Source: an uncultured Prevotellaceae bacterium
GTDB lineage: Bacteria; Bacteroidota; Bacteroidia; Bacteroidales; Muribaculaceae
Direction of reading: 5' to 3'
NCBI GenBank assembly: GCA_947165485.1
Contig: CAMVAP010000019.1
Span: 1-56,348, forward strand
DNA: 56,348 nucleotides
In this document: positions 43,108 to 51,554 of the stretch, piece after piece
Numbering within the stretch: position 1 is the first letter of the stretch
Layout: the number at the start of each line of letters is the position of its first letter
Made by a program: the position numbers and the translations under genes
The notes under the pieces: model-generated
The model's input: the letters and a program-made list of their open reading frames with translations, nothing else
The model's database searches: none
What the model was told of the DNA's origin: nothing

Positions 43108-44241
43108 TCAGATTTCCTTGGTAAAGGCGCGGCGGCGCTTGTGTTGCTCGCGCTCAAAGTATTCCCACTGCTTGAGCACCTTGGAGTTGAGCTCCAGCTC
43201 GCGGTTACTCTCGGCAAACTTGTAGCCATTGGCATTGAAGCAAGGGATGAGGTCGGTGAACAGCAATGAGTTCACGCCCTTGTTCTGGTACTCGGGCTTG
43301 ACGGCAATGAGCATCAGGTCAACCACGTCGTTGCGCTTGAAGGCTCTGAGCAGATGTATCCACCCCGTGGGGAAGAGGCGCCCGCGGTTCTTGATGAGCG
43401 CCCTAGCCATCGAGGGGATGGAGATGCCCACGGCGATGAGCTCGCGGGTGGTCTTGTCGATGACCATCGACAGGTCATTCAACGGCAGGAATGGCAGGTA
43501 CATCTTGATGTAATGGTTGATCTGCTTGTCGGACAATGGCGAGTAGCCAAAGATGTTGTCATAGGCCACATTGATCAACTTGAAGATGGCATCACCATAG
43601 TCGGCCACCAGTTTCTTGCGGCTGGTGTACTTGATGGTCGTCAAGTTATTGCGCTCGGCAACGATGTTGGAGATGCGCACCATCTTCTCGGGAATTTCCT
43701 TGGGGATAGTGATCAACAACTCAATCCAGTCGGCATCCTTGACAAATCCCAACCGTTCCATGTGCTTGGGATAGTAGGGGAAGTTGTAGATGCCGCCGCT
43801 GGTGCCCACCTGTTCAAAGCCCTCGATGAGCATGCCCTCGGGGTCCATGTCGGTAAAGCTCAGCGGTCCGGTCAGGTGTTCCATGCCCTTGCTCTTGCCC
43901 CAGCGTGTGACGGCATCGATGAGGGCGTCAACCACCTCGGCATCGTCGATGAAGTCGATGTAGCTGAAGCGGGCTTCCTTCTTGTCCGAGCGCTTATTGA
44001 CCACATGGTTGATGATGCCGGCGATGCGTCCCACAATCTTGCCATCGCGGTAGGCCATATAATATACCGCCTCGCAGAAGTCAAAGGCGGGGTTCTTGTC
44101 GGGACGCAGGGTGTTGACCTCATCGGTGACCAGGGGGGGCACAAAGTACTTGCTGTCGCGATACAGCGTGTCGATGGGGAAGTGAACAAACTTGAGCAGG
44201 TTGCTCCGGGTGGGTTGGATTTCTTTTATTTCTACAGCCAT
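43108..44241 (-). CDS. GNAT-fold N-acetyltransferase-like protein
   Basis: This 377-residue protein has a GNAT-like C-terminal half (VDLMLIAVKPEYQNKGVNSLLFTDLIPCF, about 310-338, resembles the acetyl-CoA binding loop). A conserved N-terminal half contains DSKYFVPPLVTDEVNTLRPDKNPAFDF and GPLSFTDMDPEGMLIEGFEQVGTSGG. The family is widespread in Bacteroidota, but I know no characterised member. It is the last gene of a three-gene minus-strand operon after a zinc-ribbon membrane protein and a 36-residue membrane peptide. Confidence 0.75.
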   Translation of the reverse strand: MAVEIKEIQPTRSNLLKFVHFPIDTLYRDSKYFVPPLVTDEVNTLRPDKNPAFDFCEAVYYMAYRDGKIVGRIAGIINHVVNKRSDKKEARFSYIDFIDDAEVVDALIDAVTRWGKSKGMEHLTGPLSFTDMDPEGMLIEGFEQVGTSGGIYNFPYYPKHMERLGFVKDADWIELLITIPKEIPEKMVRISNIVAERNNLTTIKYTSRKKLVADYGDAIFKLINVAYDNIFGYSPLSDKQINHYIKMYLPFLPLNDLSMVIDKTTRELIAVGISIPSMARALIKNRGRLFPTGWIHLLRAFKRNDVVDLMLIAVKPEYQNKGVNSLLFTDLIPCFNANGYKFAESNRELELNSKVLKQWEYFEREQHKRRRAFTKEI

Positions 44242-44270
44242 GATGGTCTTATTTAAAGGGTGGATGATGG

Positions 44271-44381
44271 TTATCCCGAGTACACGACATTATTGAGCCA
44301 CCACAACAGGGCAAGCAGTGCTGCCAGGATGAGGTTCAGCTTGAGGAAAAACCAGAAGTAATAACGTCGCTCGGGAGTCAT
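44271..44381 (-). CDS. 36-residue single-span membrane peptide
   Basis: A short open frame starts at an ATG 17 bases after the zinc-ribbon gene and ends 30 bases before the GNAT-like gene. It encodes MTPERRYYFWFF, a 20-residue hydrophobic helix (LNLILAALLALLWWLNNV) and a short tail ending VVYSG. The positive residues at the N-terminus and the aromatic residues at the membrane edge are typical of real small membrane proteins. The tight spacing supports translation as part of the operon. The function is unknown, and I recognise no family. Confidence 0.6.
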   Translation of the reverse strand: MTPERRYYFWFFLKLNLILAALLALLWWLNNVVYSG

Positions 44382-44397
44382 CGCTCAGTTGGAATTA

Positions 44398-45867
44398 TCA
44401 GTTGGCACTCTTGGCGCGGTCATGCACCAGGTCATAGGTGAAGGAACTGCCACCGGCCTTGATGAGCACGCTGTTGTCACCATGGAAGCTGATGCTCGAT
44501 GCCGAGCCACTCTTGCCGGCATAGATGGTGAAATACTTGCGTGTGCTCTTATTGAAGCCGACCACCGAGCCCTTGGTGTCCAGGAAGACCAGGTAGCGGT
44601 CATTCTCCAGCTTGTCCTTGATTTCCTTCATGTTGATGATGGGTTTGTCATACTGGGTGGGCTTCATTTTCACTTCCTCGCCTTCCTTGAGCTTGTCCAT
44701 GTTCTCGGCGTTGTCGTGATCCCACTTGGCATCGGCATTCTCCTCACCAGCCAGGGCTTTTTCCTCCTCTTCCTTGGCCTTGGCCTCTTCCTCGGCGTCA
44801 ATTTCTTCTTGGGTAGCTACACGGATGGCTCCGATGCTGGCTGCCTCTTGACGCAGGAAACTGCGCTCGCTGCCGCTGGTGCTCTCGAGCGGTCCGCGGC
44901 AATAGACATACTGGCGGCCGTCGGTGCGGGAACGTATCTGTCCGTCATAGGTCAAGGTGGTCAATTTCTTGTTCTCAATGTCAAACAGGCACAGGGTCAC
45001 GCGGCCATTATTGCCCTCGCCGGCACCCTTGAGGTGGTTGAGGAAGCCGAAGTACAGGCACTGCTTGCCATCGACGGTTGTGGCACGGGGAATGTTCATG
45101 GCATCGGCAATGAGCGAGCTGTTGTCCATGATGATGCTGCGGCCATCGTAGTATTTGGTCTGGGCCAGCTCGGTTTTCCATTCTGCGCCGTCACGCGTGA
45201 GGGTATAGACCTTGATGAAGGGGCGGTCGGTGTCGTCCTTGTAGGTGACACCCACGATGCGCTCGGGCGTGTCGGGGTCGGTGCTGGAAAAGCGCACGGC
45301 GCAGCCCGTATAGGCCTTGTCTTCGGCCATGCCGCTGCGGCTCAACTCGGCGTTAAGGATCTGCAGCGGTTCCTGACTGCTGTCGGCAATGAGCGCGGCA
45401 CTGTCAGCGCGGGCCTCCAGGCGGTCGTTCTCCTGACTGTTGCAGTGGCGCAACAGGCTCAGCAGGGCAATCAGGATCACGGCTGTGACAATGCCGATGA
45501 TGAGGTTGCGGTTAAAGTTGGAACCGCCCTCGTTGCTGTCGTCATCGTCGTCATCAACTTGAGGCTGAGGACGCTGCCATGCGTTGGCTTCTCGCTGGGC
45601 CGCTTGACGCTCGGCCATGCGACGCTGCTCGTTGTAGGTGGCAGGGCGTGGAGAGGCTTGATTGCTGGGCGTTCTCTCACGACTGCCGTCAGCTGCGTTG
45701 GCTGCATGGTTGGCGGCCTTACCGCAATGGGGGCAAAACGCTGATGTGGCAGGCATGGGCTGATGGCAATAACTACATGTGGCCTCATTACTCATGCGGT
45801 AACCGCAATGGTTGCAAAAAACTGAACCTTCGGGCACCTCGTGTCCGCAATGTTGACATCTCATCAT
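44398..45867 (-). CDS. Zinc-ribbon membrane protein
   Basis: This 489-residue protein begins with two treble-clef zinc ribbons (CQHCGHEVPEGSVFCNHCG and CSYCHQPMPATSAFCPHCG). A low-complexity linker follows, then one membrane helix near 128-147 (LIIGIVTAVILIALLSLL). A large C-terminal domain then contains an acidic coiled-coil stretch (EEIDAEEEAKAKEEEEKAL). The first 125 residues are predicted cytoplasmic and the rest periplasmic. Bacteroidota have many such proteins without known function. It heads a three-gene operon and has a -7 element about 50 bases upstream. Confidence 0.8.
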   Translation of the reverse strand: MMRCQHCGHEVPEGSVFCNHCGYRMSNEATCSYCHQPMPATSAFCPHCGKAANHAANAADGSRERTPSNQASPRPATYNEQRRMAERQAAQREANAWQRPQPQVDDDDDDSNEGGSNFNRNLIIGIVTAVILIALLSLLRHCNSQENDRLEARADSAALIADSSQEPLQILNAELSRSGMAEDKAYTGCAVRFSSTDPDTPERIVGVTYKDDTDRPFIKVYTLTRDGAEWKTELAQTKYYDGRSIIMDNSSLIADAMNIPRATTVDGKQCLYFGFLNHLKGAGEGNNGRVTLCLFDIENKKLTTLTYDGQIRSRTDGRQYVYCRGPLESTSGSERSFLRQEAASIGAIRVATQEEIDAEEEAKAKEEEEKALAGEENADAKWDHDNAENMDKLKEGEEVKMKPTQYDKPIINMKEIKDKLENDRYLVFLDTKGSVVGFNKSTRKYFTIYAGKSGSASSISFHGDNSVLIKAGGSSFTYDLVHDRAKSAN

Positions 45868-45916
45868 TTTTTATCGTCTATTTTGCTTTGATTAAACTAC
45901 GTTTAAAAATAATCTG

Positions 45917-45924
45917 CAAAAGTA
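45917..45924 (-). promoter_or_regulatory. -7 element of the zinc-ribbon operon
   Basis: TACTTTTG on the minus strand (45924-45917) fits TAnnTTTG, 50 bases before the start codon. No clear -33 is visible. Confidence 0.45.
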
Positions 45925-46012
45925 AACAATAATCCTTGATTATTGTGCATTTTCAGAAAAAACTTTGTCCGCTCAAAGAAACCAGCAAATTGAGCAAGGT
46001 GGATTATGCCTG

Positions 46013-48310
46013 TTATTTTGAACTTAACAAGTTGTCTATCATCTCTACGACATCTTTGATGCTAACTTGACCGTTTCCGTCGAAGTCTCCTACCATTGCC
46101 AGATTAAGTTGTAACGAAGCGTTGTCAGAGCTCAAGTAACCTTCTCGTGAAGCACGCACATCAACTCGTAATGTGACATCAAGGTCAATCTCTCCGTCGG
46201 TGCTCATTCCAGACATTGAGGTGGGTATGATGTTATAGACATAATACACGCCTTCGGTCTCACATGTGCAGCTCAGATGTCCACCATAATAGGTGAGTTC
46301 GGGCGTGGCACACTTCAATGTGGGAATGGTAAAGTAGCCGTAACTATCTGCTGTGCATGGAGTAGCGTAGGAGCCATCAATCATCCATTCCTCATAAGAG
46401 CATGTGTGTTGCTCGCAATAACCGACCAAATTCACGCAGTTTAAAAACATGTTGTCATAATTTACTAAATTCCAGAAGGATCCAGCCCACTCTGTTTCAG
46501 GAGCGCAGTAAATACGTTCAAGAGAGGTACATCCTTCAAACATTGAGGTGATATATTTTACGCTATCAACTGTAAAACTACTGATATCCAATGAAGTGAG
46601 GCTGCCGCAGTCGGCAAACATCCACCCCATATCGTAGACATTAGAGGTGTCGAAGTTGGTAACATCTATAAATTTCAAATTAGTACAACTGAGAAACATG
46701 TTATGCATATCGGTTACCCTCGATGTGTTGAAACCCGAAACGTTCAACGACTTCATTCTTGTGCTGTAGAACATGGCACTCATGTCTCTTACTTTGGATG
46801 TATTGAAATGGCTTACATCGAGTGATGGTGCGCCAAGTCCATAGAACATCCAAGCCATATCTTCGACATTTTCAGTCCTAAAACCACTCAAATCCAGCGT
46901 GTCTAGGCTATAACACTCAGAGAACATGCCATTCATACTTCTCACGTTGGATGTGTCCCAGCCTTTCATGTTTATCTGCCGTATATTCGTGCACCTTTGG
47001 AACATATAGCTCATATCTTGCACATTTGAGGTATTAAAAGTGCTCAAGTCAAGCGTTGAATTGAGGCCCCAGCATCCGTCAAACATGGCGCTCATACTAA
47101 CTACATTGGCAGTGTTTAGTGGGCTTACGTCTAATGTATTCAATCTATAACATGACGAAAACATACAATACATATTCGTCACGTTGGCTGTGTTGAGCGG
47201 ACTTAGGTCTAGAGACCTTAAACTATAGCAGCAGCCAAACATGCGGCTCATGTTTGTTACATTTTCAGTGTTCAGTGGACTTAGGTCAATAGATTGCAAA
47301 CTTGTGCAATAATCAAACATGCCCTCCATATTCTTTACGTTAGAGGTGTTGAGCGGACTCAGGTCAATAGAGGTCATTCCCTCGTTTAACATAAAGATTT
47401 CGGACATATCCTCAACTTTCTCGGTGTTGAGCGGACTCAAGTCTATTGTCGTGAGGTTCGGGTTGTCGCCCAGCATTCGATCCATTTTGGTCACATTAGA
47501 CGTGTTCAGGCACCTTAGATATTCATCTAGTGTCAGCAATTGTGGGCAGTCATAGAACATCCAACCCATGTCCTCCACATTCGATGTGTCGAAACTGGTG
47601 ATATCCAATGATGTAAGGCCAGGATTGATGCAGAACATGCCTCTCATGGTTTTCACTTTGGAGGTGTTGAAATTACGCAGGTCTAAGGAAGTCAACTTAT
47701 TGTCATTACAAAACATGTGGTTCATGTCCTCAACATTGGAGGTGTCGAAGTGGCTCAAGTCCAACGATGGTACGCGGGCTATCGCGTGGAACAGGTGTGA
47801 CATGTTGCGCACATTTGATGTGTTGAAACTGCTCACATCTAGAGAAGTCAACCCCGAGCAATAAGAGAACATAAAGCTCATGTCGGTTACATTAGATGTG
47901 TCAAAATGGCTAAGGTCAAGAGAAGTCAACTTACTACATTCCTCAAACATGTAACTCATACTGGTTACCTGAGATGTGTTCAGGTAGTGAAGGTTGATAA
48001 TCTGGGTCAGATTCCTGCAGTCGCGGAACATACCTGCTGTGGAGGTCGGGAAGTAGTCCTGATAGGAACTGTCAATAATGACCGTTTGCAAGTCGCGTTG
48101 ATTAGATAGCCTGTAGATGAGGCTGGTGACCGTGTAAGTTGTTCCTTCGGTAGCGAAGGTGCTACCTGGAGTGTAATTCTCCTCGTCATACACAAATATT
48201 GCGGTTGCCTGAGATTCATCCCATAAAATTTTAGACGTTTTCGCAGCGTGAGCGTTCAATGCACCTGTCAATAACAGGCACATAAGAATCATTACTCTTG
48301 TTAATCTCAT
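46013..48310 (-). CDS. BspA-like surface protein with DUF285 repeats and dockerin-like C-terminus
   Basis: This 765-residue secreted protein has a signal peptide (MRLTRVMILMCLLLTGALNAHA). About two dozen repeats of roughly 23 residues follow, with consensus LDLSxFDTSNVxxMxxMFxxCxxLTS (DUF285/BspA family), covering about 90-640. After a short linker the C-terminus is dockerin- or EF-hand-like (DFDGNGQVSIKDVVEMIDNLL). I chose the ATG at 48310 because it precedes the signal peptide; a longer frame to 48559 runs into the psuG coding region. Repeats of this family mediate binding to host or bacterial partners in some species; the partner here is unknown. Confidence 0.9.
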   Translation of the reverse strand: MRLTRVMILMCLLLTGALNAHAAKTSKILWDESQATAIFVYDEENYTPGSTFATEGTTYTVTSLIYRLSNQRDLQTVIIDSSYQDYFPTSTAGMFRDCRNLTQIINLHYLNTSQVTSMSYMFEECSKLTSLDLSHFDTSNVTDMSFMFSYCSGLTSLDVSSFNTSNVRNMSHLFHAIARVPSLDLSHFDTSNVEDMNHMFCNDNKLTSLDLRNFNTSKVKTMRGMFCINPGLTSLDITSFDTSNVEDMGWMFYDCPQLLTLDEYLRCLNTSNVTKMDRMLGDNPNLTTIDLSPLNTEKVEDMSEIFMLNEGMTSIDLSPLNTSNVKNMEGMFDYCTSLQSIDLSPLNTENVTNMSRMFGCCYSLRSLDLSPLNTANVTNMYCMFSSCYRLNTLDVSPLNTANVVSMSAMFDGCWGLNSTLDLSTFNTSNVQDMSYMFQRCTNIRQINMKGWDTSNVRSMNGMFSECYSLDTLDLSGFRTENVEDMAWMFYGLGAPSLDVSHFNTSKVRDMSAMFYSTRMKSLNVSGFNTSRVTDMHNMFLSCTNLKFIDVTNFDTSNVYDMGWMFADCGSLTSLDISSFTVDSVKYITSMFEGCTSLERIYCAPETEWAGSFWNLVNYDNMFLNCVNLVGYCEQHTCSYEEWMIDGSYATPCTADSYGYFTIPTLKCATPELTYYGGHLSCTCETEGVYYVYNIIPTSMSGMSTDGEIDLDVTLRVDVRASREGYLSSDNASLQLNLAMVGDFDGNGQVSIKDVVEMIDNLLSSK

Positions 48311-48371
48311 TTTTTTGATTTTTTGGGTTAAAAAGATGAATATTGGATAATAATCTTGACTGTGGAATCCG

Positions 48372-49277
48372 TTACAGGGCGGCGGCTGTTTGGGCTGCCA
48401 GACGGGCGTTGTTGAGCACGAGCTGGATGTTGCTGGCCAGGCTGTCGCCTCCGGTGAGGTCCTTGACCTTGGCAAGCAGGAAGGGGGTGGTCTGCTTGCC
48501 GCGGATGCCCAATCGGTTGGCCTCGGCAATAGCCTCATCGATGGCACGGTTGATGACATCGGCAGGCATGGAATACTGCTCGGGGATGGGGTTGGTCACG
48601 AGCATACCGCCTTGCAGACCCATTTCCTGTTTGGCACGGAAAACGGCAGCCAGTTCCTCGGGAGTATCGATGCGGTAGTCCACCTTGAAGCCACTGTGTC
48701 GAGTGTAGAAGGCGGGCAACTCCTCGGTGCCGTAGCCGATGACGGGCACGCCCTTGGTCTCCAGGTATTCCAGCGTGAGGCCCAGATCGAGGATTGATTT
48801 GGCTCCTGCACAGATGACCATGACGGGGGTCATGGCAAGTTCCTCCAGGTCGGCGCTGATGTCCATGGTGGTCTCGGCACCGCGGTGCACGCCGCCGATG
48901 CCTCCCGTGGCAAATACCTTGATGCCGGCCATGGCGGCAATGATCATCGTGGTGGTTACGGTAGTGGCTCCGTCCTCGCCACGTGCCACGAGCACGGGGA
49001 GGTCGCGGCGCGAGGCCTTGGTCACGGCTTGGCCTTTATGGCCCAGGTACTCGATCTCGTCGGGTGTGCAACCTGCCTTGAGTTTACCGCCGATGATGGC
49101 GATGGTAGCGGGCACAGCACCGTTGTCGCGTATGGTTTGCTCCACACGCAGCGCTGTTTCCACGTTCTGGGGGTAGGGCATACCGTGGGAGATAATGGTG
49201 GACTCAAGGGCGACTACAGGGCGTCCCTCGTCAAGTGCCTGCTGCACTTCGGGTGAAATGGAAAGGTATGGGTTCAT
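48372..49277 (-). CDS. psuG: Pseudouridine-5'-phosphate glycosidase
   Basis: PsuG splits pseudouridine 5'-phosphate into uracil and ribose 5-phosphate. The 301-residue protein has the family pattern: VVALESTIISHGMPYPQN (about 20-37), the substrate region GHKGQAVTKASRRDLPVLVARGEDGATTVTTT, and VICAGAKSILDLGLTLEYLETKGVPVIGYGTEELPAFY. It is followed on the transcript side by the BspA gene and preceded by the psuK-type kinase. Heptad ACTAACA units fill the gap between psuK and psuG. Together the two genes give a complete pseudouridine breakdown route. Confidence 0.95.
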   Translation of the reverse strand: MNPYLSISPEVQQALDEGRPVVALESTIISHGMPYPQNVETALRVEQTIRDNGAVPATIAIIGGKLKAGCTPDEIEYLGHKGQAVTKASRRDLPVLVARGEDGATTVTTTMIIAAMAGIKVFATGGIGGVHRGAETTMDISADLEELAMTPVMVICAGAKSILDLGLTLEYLETKGVPVIGYGTEELPAFYTRHSGFKVDYRIDTPEELAAVFRAKQEMGLQGGMLVTNPIPEQYSMPADVINRAIDEAIAEANRLGIRGKQTTPFLLAKVKDLTGGDSLASNIQLVLNNARLAAQTAAAL

Positions 49278-49309
49278 ATTATAGTTGTTAGTTGTTTAGT
49301 TGTTAGTTA
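49278..49309 (-). repeat. ACTAACA heptads in the psuG leader
   Basis: On the plus strand TAG triplets occur at 49282, 49289, 49297, 49304 and 49308, mostly 7 bases apart. The coding strand reads ACTAACA-type units ending just before the psuG ATG, with the last overlapping the psuK stop. Confidence 0.75.
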
Positions 49310-50206
49310 GTGGTTGATATAGGTGTTGATGTCGGGGTTGACAGTCTGGCGGGAGAGTAGGGTGGCATGGGCAGCCATGAGACCAGGTTGGGCACAATCG
49401 GGGAAGGCCACTTGCTGCATCATGGCATGGGCCACGCCGGCAATGAAGGCATCGCCAGCCCCAGTGGTGTTGATGACACGGGTCGGGATGGCCTTGAAGT
49501 GCTTGTGGTTGGTGCCGTCGCTGCAATACACACCATCGCTGCCCATGGTGATATAGACCTGTTGCACGCCATTGGCTGTGAGATGGTTGGCTGCTTCGAT
49601 GGCCGAGTCGCAGTGGGTCACGGCTTGAGCCTCCTGAAGGTTGAGTTTAAGCGCGTGCAAGTGCTGTCTGCCGCTCTGTCGCAATGCCTTGATGAGGCGT
49701 GGAGCCTTGGCCGTGCTCACGGTATCGACGATGAGGGGCACTGTGCAGTGATCGATGAGGAATTGCAGGGCCTGGATGGAGATATTGGTGTCGGCAATCA
49801 CGAGAGACGATAGGTTGATGGCGTCAATGCGTGCTTCGAGAAACTCGGGGGTGATGAGGGAAATGATGTCGGTGTCGGCCACGGCGGCAATCATGTCGCC
49901 CGTCTGGTCGTTGACACACAGGTAAAGGCCGTTGCGAGTGCCCTCGCAGCGTTCGCTCAACGAGAGGTCAAGTCCGATGGCCTGGCACTCGTTCCAGCAC
50001 ATCTGGCCGAAGATTTCTCCACCAAACACGCTCACAAATTTCACGTCATGCCCCATGAGCCGCAGGTTGTGGGCGATGTTGCGCGCCACTCCCCCGCACC
50101 CCAGCGTCACTTGTCCAGGTACCGAGTCGGCGGGGACAAACGGAGCCGTGAGCGCCGCCGAGATGTCCATATTCACTCCTCCAATGACGGTGATATGTTT
50201 ACTCAT
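49307..50206 (-). CDS. psuK: PfkB-family pseudouridine kinase
   Basis: This ribokinase-family enzyme is predicted to phosphorylate pseudouridine to its 5'-phosphate for PsuG. The N-terminal ITVIGGVNMDISA and GGVARNIAHNLRLMGHDVKFVSVFG are the PfkB substrate and lid region. The C-terminal NTTGAGDAFIAGVAHAMM (about 239-256) has the catalytic Asp in the GAGD motif. Length 299 fits the family. The neighbouring psuG makes the pseudouridine assignment more likely than ribose or another nucleoside. It has its own consensus promoter. Confidence 0.9.
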   Translation of the reverse strand: MSKHITVIGGVNMDISAALTAPFVPADSVPGQVTLGCGGVARNIAHNLRLMGHDVKFVSVFGGEIFGQMCWNECQAIGLDLSLSERCEGTRNGLYLCVNDQTGDMIAAVADTDIISLITPEFLEARIDAINLSSLVIADTNISIQALQFLIDHCTVPLIVDTVSTAKAPRLIKALRQSGRQHLHALKLNLQEAQAVTHCDSAIEAANHLTANGVQQVYITMGSDGVYCSDGTNHKHFKAIPTRVINTTGAGDAFIAGVAHAMMQQVAFPDCAQPGLMAAHATLLSRQTVNPDINTYINH

Positions 50207-50230
50207 ATTTTTCAGCGTTAGTTACAGCTG

Positions 50231-50262
50231 CAAAGTTACATTTTCTTATCCACACTTCCAAA
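50231..50262 (-). promoter_or_regulatory. Promoter of psuK-psuG
   Basis: The minus strand shows TTTG (50262-50259), a 20-base spacer and TAACTTTG (50238-50231), a full match, 25 bases before the psuK start codon. Confidence 0.7.
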
Positions 50263-50273
50263 ACCATGAGGAC

Positions 50274-51215
50274 TCATCTACCGAGCAAGAATAGCAATGG
50301 CTGGTCCAGGCGCGCTGCCCAGCTGGTTTCGCGATGGCGGTGACCTGGATACACGCGGGTCGAATAGTGGTCTTTGTCCCAGCCCTTGCCCGTGATGACA
50401 CTGTCCAGTGGCTGCTGGTACATGCCATAGTCGGCATCAAAATCCTCGGTGCCGTGATCCATATAGATGAGGCTGCCGTTGGCTTCAGGTAGATGGGCGT
50501 TCACATAGTCGCGGAACGCCGTTGCCCAGACATCGCCGTCAAATCCATCGGGCAAATGAGCCATCGTCAGGTGAGAGGACAGGCAGGCGACACCACCAAA
50601 TACCTGTGGGTACTCACACAAGGCGTAGAGTGAAATCAATCCGCCCATGCTGGAACCCATCATGAAGGTATGTTCCCTTGTGGTCAACGGTTTATAGCGC
50701 TCGTCGATGAAGGGTTTCAACTCCTCGACGATAAATTTCAGGTAGTTGTCACTGCCCAGTTTTTCCAATTCAGCCTCCTGTTTCACGGCCTCGGGAACAT
50801 GTTGCGACGCCTTGGCCGGGAAATACTCGGTGAGACGGTCGCTCGTGTTAAAAATGCCCACAATGATGCAGGGCCTGATTAAGCCTGCCTGTAACAGGCT
50901 GTCGGCCACTTCATCGGCGCGCCACTCCTGGTGATTCCACGTCGCCGCGGCATCAAAGAGCATCTGCCCATCGTGCATGTATACCACGTCGACCGAGTCT
51001 TCGTTATGGTAGTCAAGCGGCATCCACACGATCACGTCGCGTGGCTCAACATACTGTGACTTGAACTGCGGGAACCGTTCCAGCGTCCCTTTGCTGGCGA
51101 AGATAACGGAGTTGTCTGGCGGCCTCATGAACCATGCCGCCAGGGCAACCAGCAGGACGACTATCGCCAGGATGATCCACGGCCATTTCCTTCTCTTTTT
51201 CTTCTTGTCTGCCAT
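50274..51215 (-). CDS. Membrane-anchored alpha/beta-hydrolase esterase
   Basis: This 313-residue protein has a basic start (MADKKKKRRKWPW), a single membrane helix (about 13-32), and an esterase D/enterochelin esterase-type alpha/beta-hydrolase domain. The nucleophile serine is in MGSSMGGLISLYAL. The early VDVVYMHDGQMLFDAAATWNHQEWRADEVAD block and GFDGDVWATAFRDYVNAHLPEANGSLIYMDHGTEDFD (acid residue) are also present. I chose the second ATG (51215) because the predicted -7 element at 51246-51239 places the transcript start close to or after the first ATG. The substrate is unknown. Confidence 0.85.
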   Translation of the reverse strand: MADKKKKRRKWPWIILAIVVLLVALAAWFMRPPDNSVIFASKGTLERFPQFKSQYVEPRDVIVWMPLDYHNEDSVDVVYMHDGQMLFDAAATWNHQEWRADEVADSLLQAGLIRPCIIVGIFNTSDRLTEYFPAKASQHVPEAVKQEAELEKLGSDNYLKFIVEELKPFIDERYKPLTTREHTFMMGSSMGGLISLYALCEYPQVFGGVACLSSHLTMAHLPDGFDGDVWATAFRDYVNAHLPEANGSLIYMDHGTEDFDADYGMYQQPLDSVITGKGWDKDHYSTRVYPGHRHRETSWAARLDQPLLFLLGR

Positions 51216-51238
51216 GATAGAATCGCATTTTATCAATG

Positions 51239-51246
51239 CAAAGATA
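51239..51246 (-). promoter_or_regulatory. -7 element of the esterase gene
   Basis: TATCTTTG on the minus strand (51246-51239) fits TAnnTTTG, 24 bases before the chosen start, which argues against the ATG at 51236. Confidence 0.5.
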
Positions 51247-51347
51247 AAACATTTTTCTCAGAAAAACAGCGCATTGACAATCAGACGAGACAACCGCAAC
51301 TATTTTTTACTCGCCCATTCGTGGAATATATTCAGCGAAAAGAGTCC

Positions 51348-51409
51348 CACGCCAAGGCGCTAAGTCTTTTTTACAATCAAACTGCTTAGCGCTTTAGCGC
51401 CCCAGCGTG
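51348..51409. repeat. Dispersed-type palindromic element
   Basis: Arms CACGC-CAA-GGCGCTAA (51348-51363) and TTAGCGCC-CCA-GCGTG (51394-51409) pair perfectly outside a 3x3 internal loop and enclose a T6 run. It lies between two divergent promoters. I recall related GGCGCTAAG palindromes in many Bacteroidales intergenic regions. No coding potential is seen. Confidence 0.6.
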
Positions 51410-51509
51410 AGGTTTTTCAGCCGATGATTCGGTGAAAAGTTTTCTAAAAACTGTACGCTTACATGATGATTGGCACGCAAATTGTTGCTTGTCTCCCAAA
51501 ACTTTTCAT

Positions 51510-51517
51510 TATCTTTG
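51510..51517 (+). promoter_or_regulatory. -7 element of the SDR gene
   Basis: TATCTTTG fits TAnnTTTG. TTG at 51489-51491 gives an 18-base spacer. It lies 37 bases before the chosen SDR start and makes the upstream GTG at 51432 unlikely. Confidence 0.55.
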
Positions 51518-51554
51518 CAGGTTGAAAAGAAATGAACCAAAAAAACTAAACAAT

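Noticed and set aside
48311..48559. Upstream extension of the BspA-like gene
   Set aside because: It overlaps the psuG coding region in another frame, and the signal peptide starts at 48310.
51432..51554. Longer SDR start at GTG 51432
   Set aside because: The predicted promoter at 51510-51517 lies inside this extension, and the added residues have no SDR similarity.
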